Part shown: piece after piece, positions 57,775-64,000 of the stretch | Numbering within the stretch: the stretch's first letter is position 1 | Layout of the letters: each line of letters opens with the position of its first letter | Origin: Cycloclasticus sp. | Lineage (GTDB): Bacteria; Pseudomonadota; Gammaproteobacteria; Methylococcales; Cycloclasticaceae | Length of the DNA stretch: 64,000 bases | Assembly: GCA_002700385.1 (NCBI GenBank) | Contig: PADC01000008.1 | Coordinates: 40,485-104,484 of the forward strand | Direction of reading: 5' to 3' | Position numbers and translations under genes: made by a program | The notes under the pieces: model-generated | Databases searched by the model: none | What the model saw: only the letters and a program-made list of their open reading frames with translations | What the model was told of the DNA's origin: nothing

Positions 57775-58107
57775 GCTTGGCCGGGTTCGCTAATCGCTCA
57801 TTCCCCGTTGGGGAACTACCGCCCTCTCAATCCCTAACGCTTCAGCCCTCCGGGCTGTTAAATCATCTAACAGCATATTCTCCTACGCCGACATTCCTCT
57901 CAAGCATTAACTTATACCACCAAAATCACCTTACTAAGGGGCACTGCCCCTCGCGCATTGCAAGTGCAAGGCTTCGCGCTTCCTCACCCGTTCAGATTCC
58001 TTCGCGCTGCTCAGTCACTTAGCTGCGGCTTCCGGTGAGCCACTGGCAATTTGCTACCCCCACGCTTCGCCAGCGGGTCAGGAGCGCAGGCCGCAGACGC
58101 TGCGCTC
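57775..58107. repeat. Array of small hairpins, non-coding
   Basis: Successive dyads stand here: TTCCCC-gtt-GGGGAA (57801-57815), CAGCCC-tcc-GGGCTG (57843-57857), CTGTTA-aatcatc-TAACAG (57855-57873), GGGGCA-c-TGCCCC (57938-57950), CGCT-tcgcc-AGCG (58063-58075) and GAGCGCAG/CTGCGCTC (58082-58107). One frame is open here, but its codon use and lack of ribosome site argue against a gene. A folded single-strand region, such as an origin, fits better. Confidence 0.55.
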
Positions 58108-58143
58108 AAATGAAATAGTTAAAGATCAAGGGGAAGTGAATCT

Positions 58144-58539
58144 ATGAATACTGCTGAGGATATGAAACGGGCATATGAACAAGCTCAGGTACAACTACAA
58201 AGCATCATCGATATGGTAGGAGCGTTGAATACCGAGGAAGAAGCCGAGCTTGAACAAGCTAAGCAGAGAATATATGAAGATCCACTTTCTATTCAGGTGA
58301 GATCCGACTGGTACAACGCGGGCAATAGTTCTGAAATCGAACCAGCTGAGTTTATGATTTTGCTTTGCACCGGGGGGCCAGCCACCAGAATCATCGGGAC
58401 ATTAGGCCAATTCAATGAACCAGTAGATGCTACTCTACAATTTCAGGATTGGTTCATGCCATGGACAGATTATGCCTGTGATACTGATGAAGCAGTGGCA
58501 CTCGTTAAGTACGCTCAAGAATTTTGGTTTGGTGACTAA
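58144..58539 (+). CDS. Conserved hypothetical ICE/plasmid protein
   Basis: This 131-aa acidic, soluble protein has a helical N-terminus (EDMKRAYEQAQVQLQSIIDM) and a conserved core: DPLSIQVRSDWY, EPAEFMILLCTGGPATRIIG, and LQFQDWFMPWTDY. Proteins with this core are common on conjugative plasmids and ICEs near antirestriction and regulatory genes, but I cannot give a function. ATG 58144 has AAGGGGAAGTG upstream. It is convergent with the DUF4917 gene, ten bases apart. Confidence 0.65.
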   Translation: MNTAEDMKRAYEQAQVQLQSIIDMVGALNTEEEAELEQAKQRIYEDPLSIQVRSDWYNAGNSSEIEPAEFMILLCTGGPATRIIGTLGQFNEPVDATLQFQDWFMPWTDYACDTDEAVALVKYAQEFWFGD

Positions 58540-58548
58540 AAATCAGTG

Positions 58549-59547
58549 TTACGGGTAACACCAGCAACCATCGCTCTCGCTATCAAAAAATCTAACATCT
58601 ACCTTTTCTCCTAGCTCATCCGCTATAAGCTGCGCCACACGTGTACAGTAGCCCTGATCATTTCCAAATACTGAAAGTGCTACTTTTTCGATCCCTGATT
58701 TAGCGATTCTACGCAAAATATGGAGGTCATGTTCTCCAAAGCCCCAACCATATACGACTAGCTCAGAGGGTAAATTGGCCAATACTTCGCGATAAACGGT
58801 GTTGAGGTAATAGCTGCCCTGAATGGATTTTATTTTCTGCTGGCTGGTCCCTTCACTAACAAATAGCGGGACATAACTACCGGCCTCCCATTTATTTAAA
58901 ATTTGGTCGAGCAGACTAATCCCTCCTGAGGTTATTTTCCTTTCATTTTCTATCTTGTCTCTGGCCAGCACCAAACTTCCATGGGGATAGAAAACTAAGG
59001 TGCAAGACTGTTCTCCACCAATAGGATCGCGAAAACGAGACCAATCATCGTCAAACTCTGACTGCAAGAAACAGTCTTTAAAAGCATGGCGATCCTGAAT
59101 ATCCAATCCATACATCATCGCCCAATAAACAATCAGGTCATAGTTCAATGGTATGACAGTGTTGAAACTTTTAAGACAGTTATAGATATTCGGAATGCTT
59201 TCCGAGACATGCTCGTACTCAGAATGAATATCTCTAACTGCCGCAATTAGGCAGTCTCTTACATGCAGGTATGCTTGCTCTGTCTTTTCATCTTCAATCT
59301 TTAAGGATTTATTGACATTGGTCGCCTGCCATACAATTCTGAGAATAAGCTCAAAGTCATCTGTATGGAAAAAGTCGAACAGACTCTGTATATCGTCAGT
59401 TAGCAAGCCATTGTCAGTCGCATGCTCCTTCAATGACCCATAGGCAAAACTATCGTCAATCGCGATGCTTGCTCCGTTCCCCAGCAAGATTGCCCCGCCA
59501 TTGAATTCGTCTTTGATATCAGACCACTGAAATATTTTGGTCGGCAA
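58549..59547 (-). CDS. SIR2-like DUF4917 protein, candidate defence effector
   Basis: This is a 332-aa SIR2-superfamily protein of the DUF4917 type. The NAD-binding GNGAS (23-27), VIPLNYDLIVYWAM, LVFYPHGSLVLARD and ELVVYGWGFGEHDLHILRRI follow the Rossmann-like order. SIR2-like proteins in mobile islands usually cleave NAD+ during phage attack. The TTG start (59547) has AGGAGG eight bases upstream; a longer frame to 59604 also begins with TTG but without a ribosome site. It sits alone between the integrase and a non-coding region. No partner gene is visible, so it may act alone. Confidence 0.72.
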   Translation of the reverse strand: MPTKIFQWSDIKDEFNGGAILLGNGASIAIDDSFAYGSLKEHATDNGLLTDDIQSLFDFFHTDDFELILRIVWQATNVNKSLKIEDEKTEQAYLHVRDCLIAAVRDIHSEYEHVSESIPNIYNCLKSFNTVIPLNYDLIVYWAMMYGLDIQDRHAFKDCFLQSEFDDDWSRFRDPIGGEQSCTLVFYPHGSLVLARDKIENERKITSGGISLLDQILNKWEAGSYVPLFVSEGTSQQKIKSIQGSYYLNTVYREVLANLPSELVVYGWGFGEHDLHILRRIAKSGIEKVALSVFGNDQGYCTRVAQLIADELGEKVDVRFFDSESDGCWCYP

Positions 59548-59660
59548 CTGCACATCCTCCTGATCTATAAAGACAGCTTGTCCACAAATAATGCCGAGCG
59601 ACAATACACTGATCTAGCTGTAACTGTAACTGTCACCCTCAAACCCAATGCAAGAGGGTA

Positions 59661-61022
59661 TCACCAGGTACCTTTTAGTGCTGCGGTGAGGTCGAAACCA
59701 GACTTTTTAATCATGTAATCAGCAATCCTCTGGCTTGCCTCTCGGAGTTTTGTCATGGAAGGGTGAATATAATGTGCATCCACGCCTTCCCTGGCATGGC
59801 TTAGTAATTCATCAATAAGGATTGGGCTGATTTCCAGTTCTGCTCCAATAGACTTGTAGGTTCGTCGCAAATCATGATTCGTAACAGATACTCCAGACGC
59901 GTTTTTAACGATCTTTCGAGCATCCTTTGTGTCCCTGTAATGCCCGCTGCCAGTAATTCCCGGAAATAGATACTCCGTCTGTTCAGGCAAATTCGCCAAT
60001 CGATTACGAACAATCGTTTCAGTGGCAGTGTTCAGGGGTAATTCCACCTGCTTGCCGCCCTTCTTGATAATCTTGAAAGTATGCCTATTGAGATCAATAC
60101 CGGCGATCCGGATAGTCACCGTACCCGTCAACCTTACACCCGAGAACAGCATAAATAACAAAGCATCCCGCCCATTCCGAAAGGCGGAAGTGTGATCATG
60201 CTCCCGGAGGCCCAGCACCGCTTTAAGATAGGGTTTGAAATCGCCATCATCCAGGCGCTCGGTGCGACGGTTAGAGCGATTGATGTTAACACCCAGTTGC
60301 TTCATCGCCCGGCTAACCGGATTTCGGAGAAAAAGGTCCGACTCGTCATATTTCGCCTGAGCCCAGTTCCATACTGATCTCAATATGCGCATCGCATTGT
60401 GCAATTGGGTTTCGCCTTTACCCACTTGCTGGAGGTATACGGCCTTCACCTGCTCTGCCGATATGCTGTACAGAGGCTCATCCAGTAAGTCCACCAACAA
60501 AGCCTCACATTTATTTTTGATATCTATCAAATAACGGTCACCGGGACGCCTCTCCGCAACAAAGCCATCGGGTAAATACTCCCCTTCCTGATCTGTTGGT
60601 GAGCCAAATATCATGTCTCTGAAAGATCGCTTAGCCGAGAATAGCTGTTGCTCATTATCCTGCTCTGCGGCTAACTGCTGGGCAAGTAACTGGGGGTCAC
60701 GCCCTTCTTGTATTTCCAGGAACAGGCTATCCGCTTTCTGCCTCAACTCCGAGATCGGTACTTCCGCGTTTCTCGCTTCGCCAACCTTCATAATTTGCCG
60801 CTTATACAGCTTACTTTTTTGCTGGCCGCGAATACGAATCCTTTCGTATACACAGAACGCACTATCTGAATATGATTGATTGGGCCTGACTCTTATGGCC
60901 AGATGACTACCATTATCATAAAGGTATGATTCCTTGGTAAACTCACCGCTATTAATTCGGCGCTCAATTGCGGTTAAGGTTGGCTTGCTGAATTTGATCC
61001 GGTTTTCTGATGATCTTCCCAT
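59661..61022 (-). CDS. int: ICE integrase (tyrosine recombinase)
   Basis: This is a 453-aa tyrosine-type site-specific recombinase that integrates and excises the ICE. An N-terminal arm-binding region is followed by a core-binding domain and a catalytic domain with R (SGVRLTGTVTIR), HxLRR (NHDLRRTYKSIG), H409 and Y418 in LLSHAREGVDAHYIHP. ATG 61022 has AAGGAG nine bases before; the frame is open further but no better start is seen. It lies 220 bases from the tRNA-Leu fragment and is transcribed away from it, as expected for an att-linked integrase. Repeats in its leader are probable control or arm sites. Confidence 0.9.
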   Translation of the reverse strand: MGRSSENRIKFSKPTLTAIERRINSGEFTKESYLYDNGSHLAIRVRPNQSYSDSAFCVYERIRIRGQQKSKLYKRQIMKVGEARNAEVPISELRQKADSLFLEIQEGRDPQLLAQQLAAEQDNEQQLFSAKRSFRDMIFGSPTDQEGEYLPDGFVAERRPGDRYLIDIKNKCEALLVDLLDEPLYSISAEQVKAVYLQQVGKGETQLHNAMRILRSVWNWAQAKYDESDLFLRNPVSRAMKQLGVNINRSNRRTERLDDGDFKPYLKAVLGLREHDHTSAFRNGRDALLFMLFSGVRLTGTVTIRIAGIDLNRHTFKIIKKGGKQVELPLNTATETIVRNRLANLPEQTEYLFPGITGSGHYRDTKDARKIVKNASGVSVTNHDLRRTYKSIGAELEISPILIDELLSHAREGVDAHYIHPSMTKLREASQRIADYMIKKSGFDLTAALKGTW

Positions 61023-61061
61023 GAACAAGAACTCCTTTTCAGGCGATGATGGGGCTAGATT

Positions 61062-61105
61062 TGGGATACACCTGGGATACAAAACAGAGTAATTTTTGTA
61101 TCCCA
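61062..61105. repeat. TGGGATACA repeats in front of int
   Basis: TGGGATACA occurs at 61062-61070 and 61073-61081, eleven bases apart (one helical turn), and inverted as TGTATCCCA at 61097-61105. This lies 40-85 bases upstream of the int start, between int and the attachment site: an operator or arm-type site for integrase or excisionase. Confidence 0.6.
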
Positions 61106-61242
61106 GAGGAAATATCGAGTAACAGTGAAAATTGACGAACCAGGAAAGAATAAGGAATTAAATCCTTATATATCAACCACTTGAGTAGCGAAAATCAACT
61201 TTAAGGAACTTCAATCAACACTGAGGAATGATTATACGAGAA

Positions 61243-61298
61243 GGATTCAAAATCCGGTTTCTTCGGAAGTGCCGGTTCGATTCCGGCCCTCGGTACCA
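61243..61298 (+). other. attR: 3' fragment of a tRNA-Leu(CAA) gene
   Basis: Bases 61243-61298 equal the last part of a tRNA-Leu gene: GGA-TTCAAAA-TCC anticodon arm (CAA anticodon), a long variable arm, the T arm GCCGGTTCGATTCCGGC and the acceptor end CCTCGGTACCA with encoded CCA. The 5' half is missing: the bases before GGA (AA) no longer pair with GG after TCC, and no D-arm is found. It is thus the truncated copy left at the distal junction of an element that entered the tRNA 3' end. Confidence 0.85.
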
Positions 61299-61454
61299 CT
61301 TAAGTTAGCAGTCTTAAATCAATTAGACGTCAAGTGTCTCCTTCGATAATTTTTTTGACGTAGCGACCGACCGCCTCTTCATTTACTTGAAAACTGGTGT
61401 TCAGTTACTCTCAAATTTCGTCACATTATTCAAAAAAGTCTTATCGCTAATGAC
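61299..61454. other. Flanking intergenic DNA right of attR
   Basis: About 155 bases between the tRNA fragment and the arsJ stop codon. No gene is seen. ATTAGACGTCAAGTGTCTCCTT is followed by T-rich patches; nothing resolves into a clear terminator. Confidence 0.4.
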
Positions 61455-62672
61455 TTAACAGGCCTTTTTGTTAGGCAGGGTTTTTGCGATTATTGCTGAC
61501 ACTAAAATAAACAGGGCTGACACCCACAAACAGGCCTCAAAGCCGTAATACTGATACAACCAACCCGAAAAGACGGTGCCAAATAATCTGCCAGCAGCAT
61601 TAGCCATATAATAAAACCCAACGTCTAATGAAACGCCATCCTTATCAGCGTAACTGACAATTAAATAACTGTGTAACGATGAATTAACGGCAAATAACAC
61701 ACCAAATACAGCCAAACCAAGCCATAAGCTGTAGCTACTTTGAATACCGTAGTGCAGCGCTAATGCGATCATTGCTGGCACAAATGAGAGAATAGCCGCC
61801 CATTTAAATAAACGTGACCCTTCTTGCAACCCCTCTTTATGTTGACCTGATAAGCGAGGTGCCATTGCTTGAATCATGCCATATCCAATCACCCATAAAG
61901 CCAGCGCCCCTCCAACATACGAGTGACTCAAACCCAGTTGCGATGATAGATACACGGGTAGCGCAATAACAAACCAGACATCTCTGGCTGCAAATAAGAA
62001 CAAACGCGCACTCGATAGGCAGTTAATGGCCTGACTTTTAGAAAAAACATGCTTAAATTTCGTTTTTTGTTTTACCTTGCCTATATCTTTTTTTAACAAG
62101 AAAAGACTCAAGACCCAAACAACCAATAACGCCAGTACCATTGATAAAATGGCATCATGAAAACCCAACTGGCCAAGCAACACGCCACCAAGAAAGAAAC
62201 CCACCCCTTTTAACGTATTTTTAGAACCCGTGAGTAAGGCAACCCATTTGTACAACGCATTATTTGCATTTACTGGTACCAACAGCTTAATGGTACTTTT
62301 GGCGCTCATTTTATTAAGATCTTTCGCTACGCCTGACACCGCTTGCGCAACCATGACCCAGAGAACACTGAGCATCTCGGGAGGAACCAATAGCATTGAT
62401 AAAGCAACCACCTGCAAAGCCAAACCAATATTCATGGTTTTATTAAGGCCAATAACAGCGCCTAGCCACCCGCCAACTAAATTCGTGACGATACCGAATA
62501 TTTCGTAAAAGATGAATAACATGGCTATTTCGAGAGGCGTGTACCCCAACTGATGAAAGTACAGCACGACGAGCATGCGCAAGGCCCCATCAGTTAACGT
62601 AAACACCCAGTAATTCCCTGTAATAATAAGGTATTGCTGAACCTCTCGAGGTAATGCCATCAGACCACGCAT
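61455..62672 (-). CDS. arsJ: ArsJ, organoarsenical efflux permease
   Basis: This is a 405-aa major-facilitator permease with twelve hydrophobic helices and the ArsJ-type start QQYLIITGNYWVFTLTDGAL. Other ArsJ-like parts are GVAKDLNKMSAKSTIKLLVP and GVGFFLGGVLLG. ArsJ exports 1-arseno-3-phosphoglycerate, the product made by the adjacent GAPDH from arsenate. The gene follows the GAPDH by ten bases on the same strand, which is the known pairing. ATG 62672 is used; ATG 62660 is an alternative. It lies right of the ICE junction. Confidence 0.92.
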   Translation of the reverse strand: MRGLMALPREVQQYLIITGNYWVFTLTDGALRMLVVLYFHQLGYTPLEIAMLFIFYEIFGIVTNLVGGWLGAVIGLNKTMNIGLALQVVALSMLLVPPEMLSVLWVMVAQAVSGVAKDLNKMSAKSTIKLLVPVNANNALYKWVALLTGSKNTLKGVGFFLGGVLLGQLGFHDAILSMVLALLVVWVLSLFLLKKDIGKVKQKTKFKHVFSKSQAINCLSSARLFLFAARDVWFVIALPVYLSSQLGLSHSYVGGALALWVIGYGMIQAMAPRLSGQHKEGLQEGSRLFKWAAILSFVPAMIALALHYGIQSSYSLWLGLAVFGVLFAVNSSLHSYLIVSYADKDGVSLDVGFYYMANAAGRLFGTVFSGWLYQYYGFEACLWVSALFILVSAIIAKTLPNKKAC

Positions 62673-62682
62673 ACTAAGCTGT

Positions 62683-63690
62683 TTACTTATCCAATTTTGC
62701 CACTTTGAGGAGCAGCTCGATGGTTCGGTTCACATAACCCCATTCATTGTCATACCAAGCATATAATTTGACATGGGTGCGATTAACCACCATGGTTGAT
62801 AAAGCATCGATAATACTTGAGCGGGGGTCTGTCTTATAATCAATAGACACCAATGGACGCCCTTCATACCCTAAAATGCCATGTAATTCATTATTTGATG
62901 CAGACTTTAAATATTGATTGACCTCATCAACCGTTGTTGTTTTTTCCACTTCAAATACACAGTCTGTCAAGGAAGCGTTAGCAAGAGGAACGCGGACCGC
63001 ATGGCCATCCAAGCGACCTTTAAGCTCTGGAAAAATATGAGTGATGGCTGTTGCGGACCCTGTTGAAGTTGGAATTAAACTCATTCCACAGGCTCTGGCT
63101 CGCCTTAAATCACGGTGTGGCGCATCTAATATCGTTTGTGTGTTAGTGATGTCGTGAATAGTGGTTATTGAGCCATGCACGATGCCCAATTTCTCATGAA
63201 TAACCTTAACCACCGGGGCTATGCAATTCGTAGTACAAGAGGCAGCCGTCACAATTCGATGCTGCTCTTTATCATACACATCATCATTTACACCTAAGAC
63301 CACATTGAGCACGCCTTCTTCTTTAACAGGCGCCGTTACAATGACACGCTTAACACCCTGATCAAGATACGCCTGTAATAAAGCTTTACTTTTAAACCGT
63401 CCAGATGCCTCGATAACAATATCGCAGCCTGACCAATCTGTCTGCTCAATTTTAGAATTTCTGCTGGTGCTGATCACAGTCCCATCAACACACAATTTAT
63501 CCTCTGCACTACTTGCTTCAAAACCCCATTGGCCATGAACAGAATCAAAGTTCAGCAAGTGGGCAAATGTTTTAGCATCGCCCGCCGGATCATTAATATG
63601 CACAAATTCTATCTCATCAGATGGGAAACCCACCCTGAATGATAAGCGCCCCATGCGCCCAAACCCATTAATCCCAACTCTTATCGTCAT
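62683..63690 (-). CDS. ArsJ-associated glyceraldehyde-3-phosphate dehydrogenase
   Basis: This 335-aa NAD-dependent GAPDH has the Rossmann start [14 protein letters not shown], the active site ASCTTNC with Cys152, the PTSTGSATA loop, and the end [18 protein letters not shown]. In ars operons this copy uses arsenate in place of phosphate to give 1-arseno-3-phosphoglycerate, which ArsJ pumps out. Linkage to arsJ and an ArsR-family gene gives the role; it is not the glycolytic copy. Promoter TATAAT stands about 45 bases upstream. Confidence 0.92.
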   Translation of the reverse strand: MTIRVGINGFGRMGRLSFRVGFPSDEIEFVHINDPAGDAKTFAHLLNFDSVHGQWGFEASSAEDKLCVDGTVISTSRNSKIEQTDWSGCDIVIEASGRFKSKALLQAYLDQGVKRVIVTAPVKEEGVLNVVLGVNDDVYDKEQHRIVTAASCTTNCIAPVVKVIHEKLGIVHGSITTIHDITNTQTILDAPHRDLRRARACGMSLIPTSTGSATAITHIFPELKGRLDGHAVRVPLANASLTDCVFEVEKTTTVDEVNQYLKSASNNELHGILGYEGRPLVSIDYKTDPRSSIIDALSTMVVNRTHVKLYAWYDNEWGYVNRTIELLLKVAKLDK

Positions 63691-63733
63691 AATTCATCGC
63701 TCTCATTAAACTATCAAACCATTAATATGTGGA

Positions 63734-63762
63734 ATTATACATATATGAAAAAGCATATGTGT
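63734..63762 (-). promoter_or_regulatory. Promoter with ArsR-like dyad before the GAPDH gene
   Basis: On the minus strand a TATAAT -10 (63734-63739) lies just upstream of the GAPDH start; the -35 is weak (near 63757-63762). The inverted repeat ACATAT...ATATGT (63739-63760) overlaps the promoter and could be the binding site of the ArsR-family protein. Confidence 0.5.
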
Positions 63763-63799
63763 GAAAGTTTAATGACCATGCCGAGCAACAGCCCATAAC

Positions 63800-64000
63800 C
63801 TAACAACAGGCTTGTTGCCGATTTGGGCGCGAACGCATTAAAGCCAGGTTATTTAAACAATCCTGTATTTGCGATTCATTGGAAAGCAATGTTTCTTCTA
63901 ACACCCTCTTTGCCCATGACGCTAAGGAAGGGTTAATGCTATAGAACACCCATTGACCTTGCCTTCTATCTGATAACAAATCAAATTTTCTTAATTGAGC
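63800..64000 (-). CDS. arsR: ArsR-family arsenic regulator (partial, N-terminus off-window)
   Basis: Only the last 66 codons are in the window. They hold the winged-helix wing LRKFDLLSDRRQGQWVFYSI followed by NPSLASWAKRVLEET, typical of ArsR/SmtB repressors, and end with RQQACC. The C-terminal Cys pair may bind As(III), as in ArsR proteins whose ligands lie near the C-terminus, rather than in the DNA-binding helix. The gene is co-directional with GAPDH and arsJ, 109 bases upstream, and probably represses them. Confidence 0.85.
   Translation of the reverse strand, partial: AQLRKFDLLSDRRQGQWVFYSINPSLASWAKRVLEETLLSNESQIQDCLNNLALMRSRPNRQQACC

Noticed and set aside
57777-58022. Open reading frame of about 80 codons in the hairpin array
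   Set aside because: No ribosome site, protein has low-complexity Ser/Leu content, and the DNA is explained better by successive dyads.
59612-59635. TGTAAC repeats upstream of the DUF4917 gene
   Set aside because: A short tandem of 6 bases in two and a half copies is too little to call a site.
61214-61298. Complete tRNA-Leu gene at the junction
   Set aside because: ACTGAGG at 61220-61226 could pair with the acceptor end, but the 16 bases that follow form no D-arm and the anticodon stem mispairs at two positions, so only a 3' fragment is supported.

Overview
The window is 64 kb of a gammaproteobacterial genome, probably from a metal-stressed, possibly marine, strain. That guess rests on protein style and gene content; no taxonomic marker is present. 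Nearly all of it belongs to one integrative and conjugative element (ICE) with a G-type type IV secretion system, the family behind PFGI-1/ICEclc/ICEHin1056-like islands. Its right end lies inside the window: an integrase gene (59661-61022), repeat sites in front of it, and a 56-bp 3' fragment of a tRNA-Leu(CAA) gene (61243-61298) that marks the attachment site. Right of that is flanking DNA with an arsenic operon. The left end is off-window, so relaxase, partition and replication genes are not seen.

Layout, left to right. 1-8316 (minus): a MerR-controlled copper operon with merR, a metallochaperone, copA, a cupredoxin, a PII-like protein, small Met/His-rich and HMA-like proteins, a membrane methyltransferase, an amino-acid permease and a truncated thymidine-phosphorylase-like gene. 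8879-16642 (minus): a CusCBA-type copper/silver RND pump, a DUF411 lipoprotein and a CopL-like Cys-rich secreted protein at each end. 16856-20374: ICE accessory genes (membrane protein, DUF2857, two small proteins, RadC-like, STY4534/DUF3577). 20587-25340 (minus): TraG-like, TIGR03755, TIGR03756, TIGR03757. 25563-36027 (mostly plus): lead/cadmium/zinc cargo, with pbrT and a CDF gene each behind a PbrR-type operator, then pbrR, czcD and czcCBA. 36070-43426 (minus): TraC ATPase to RAQPRD protein. 43804-49167 (plus): an A/T-rich cargo operon. 49268-54801 (minus): TIGR03747, TraD, TIGR03765, lytic transglycosylase, TIGR03759, PilL. 54978-59547: small ICE genes, a second tyrosine recombinase, a cis-acting stretch rich in hairpins, an AlpA-like gene and a SIR2-like DUF4917 gene. 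61455-64000: arsJ, its partner GAPDH and a partial arsR.

The most interesting object is the operon at 43906-49167, inserted backwards between two T4SS genes that normally adjoin. It encodes a restriction-modification-type controller (C) protein behind textbook C-boxes, an m5C DNA methyltransferase, a 786-aa protein with a MORC/Hsp90-like ATPase domain at its N-terminus and a histidine-kinase-like ATPase domain at its C-terminus, a receiver-domain protein whose C-terminus carries an RN-x3-H motif typical of HEPN ribonucleases, and a stand-alone T4-Pnk-like 3'-phosphatase. No endonuclease is recognisable. I read this as a modification-linked defence system in which DNA status is sensed by the GHKL protein and relayed to a REC-HEPN effector, with an end-healing enzyme attached. 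I do not recognise it as a named system.

Other points of note are a two-hairpin leader shared by distant ICE genes, two long perfect inverted repeats and a cluster of hairpins that are origin candidates, and direct repeats in front of the integrase. No computation was run; all calls come from reading motifs, starts and gene order.
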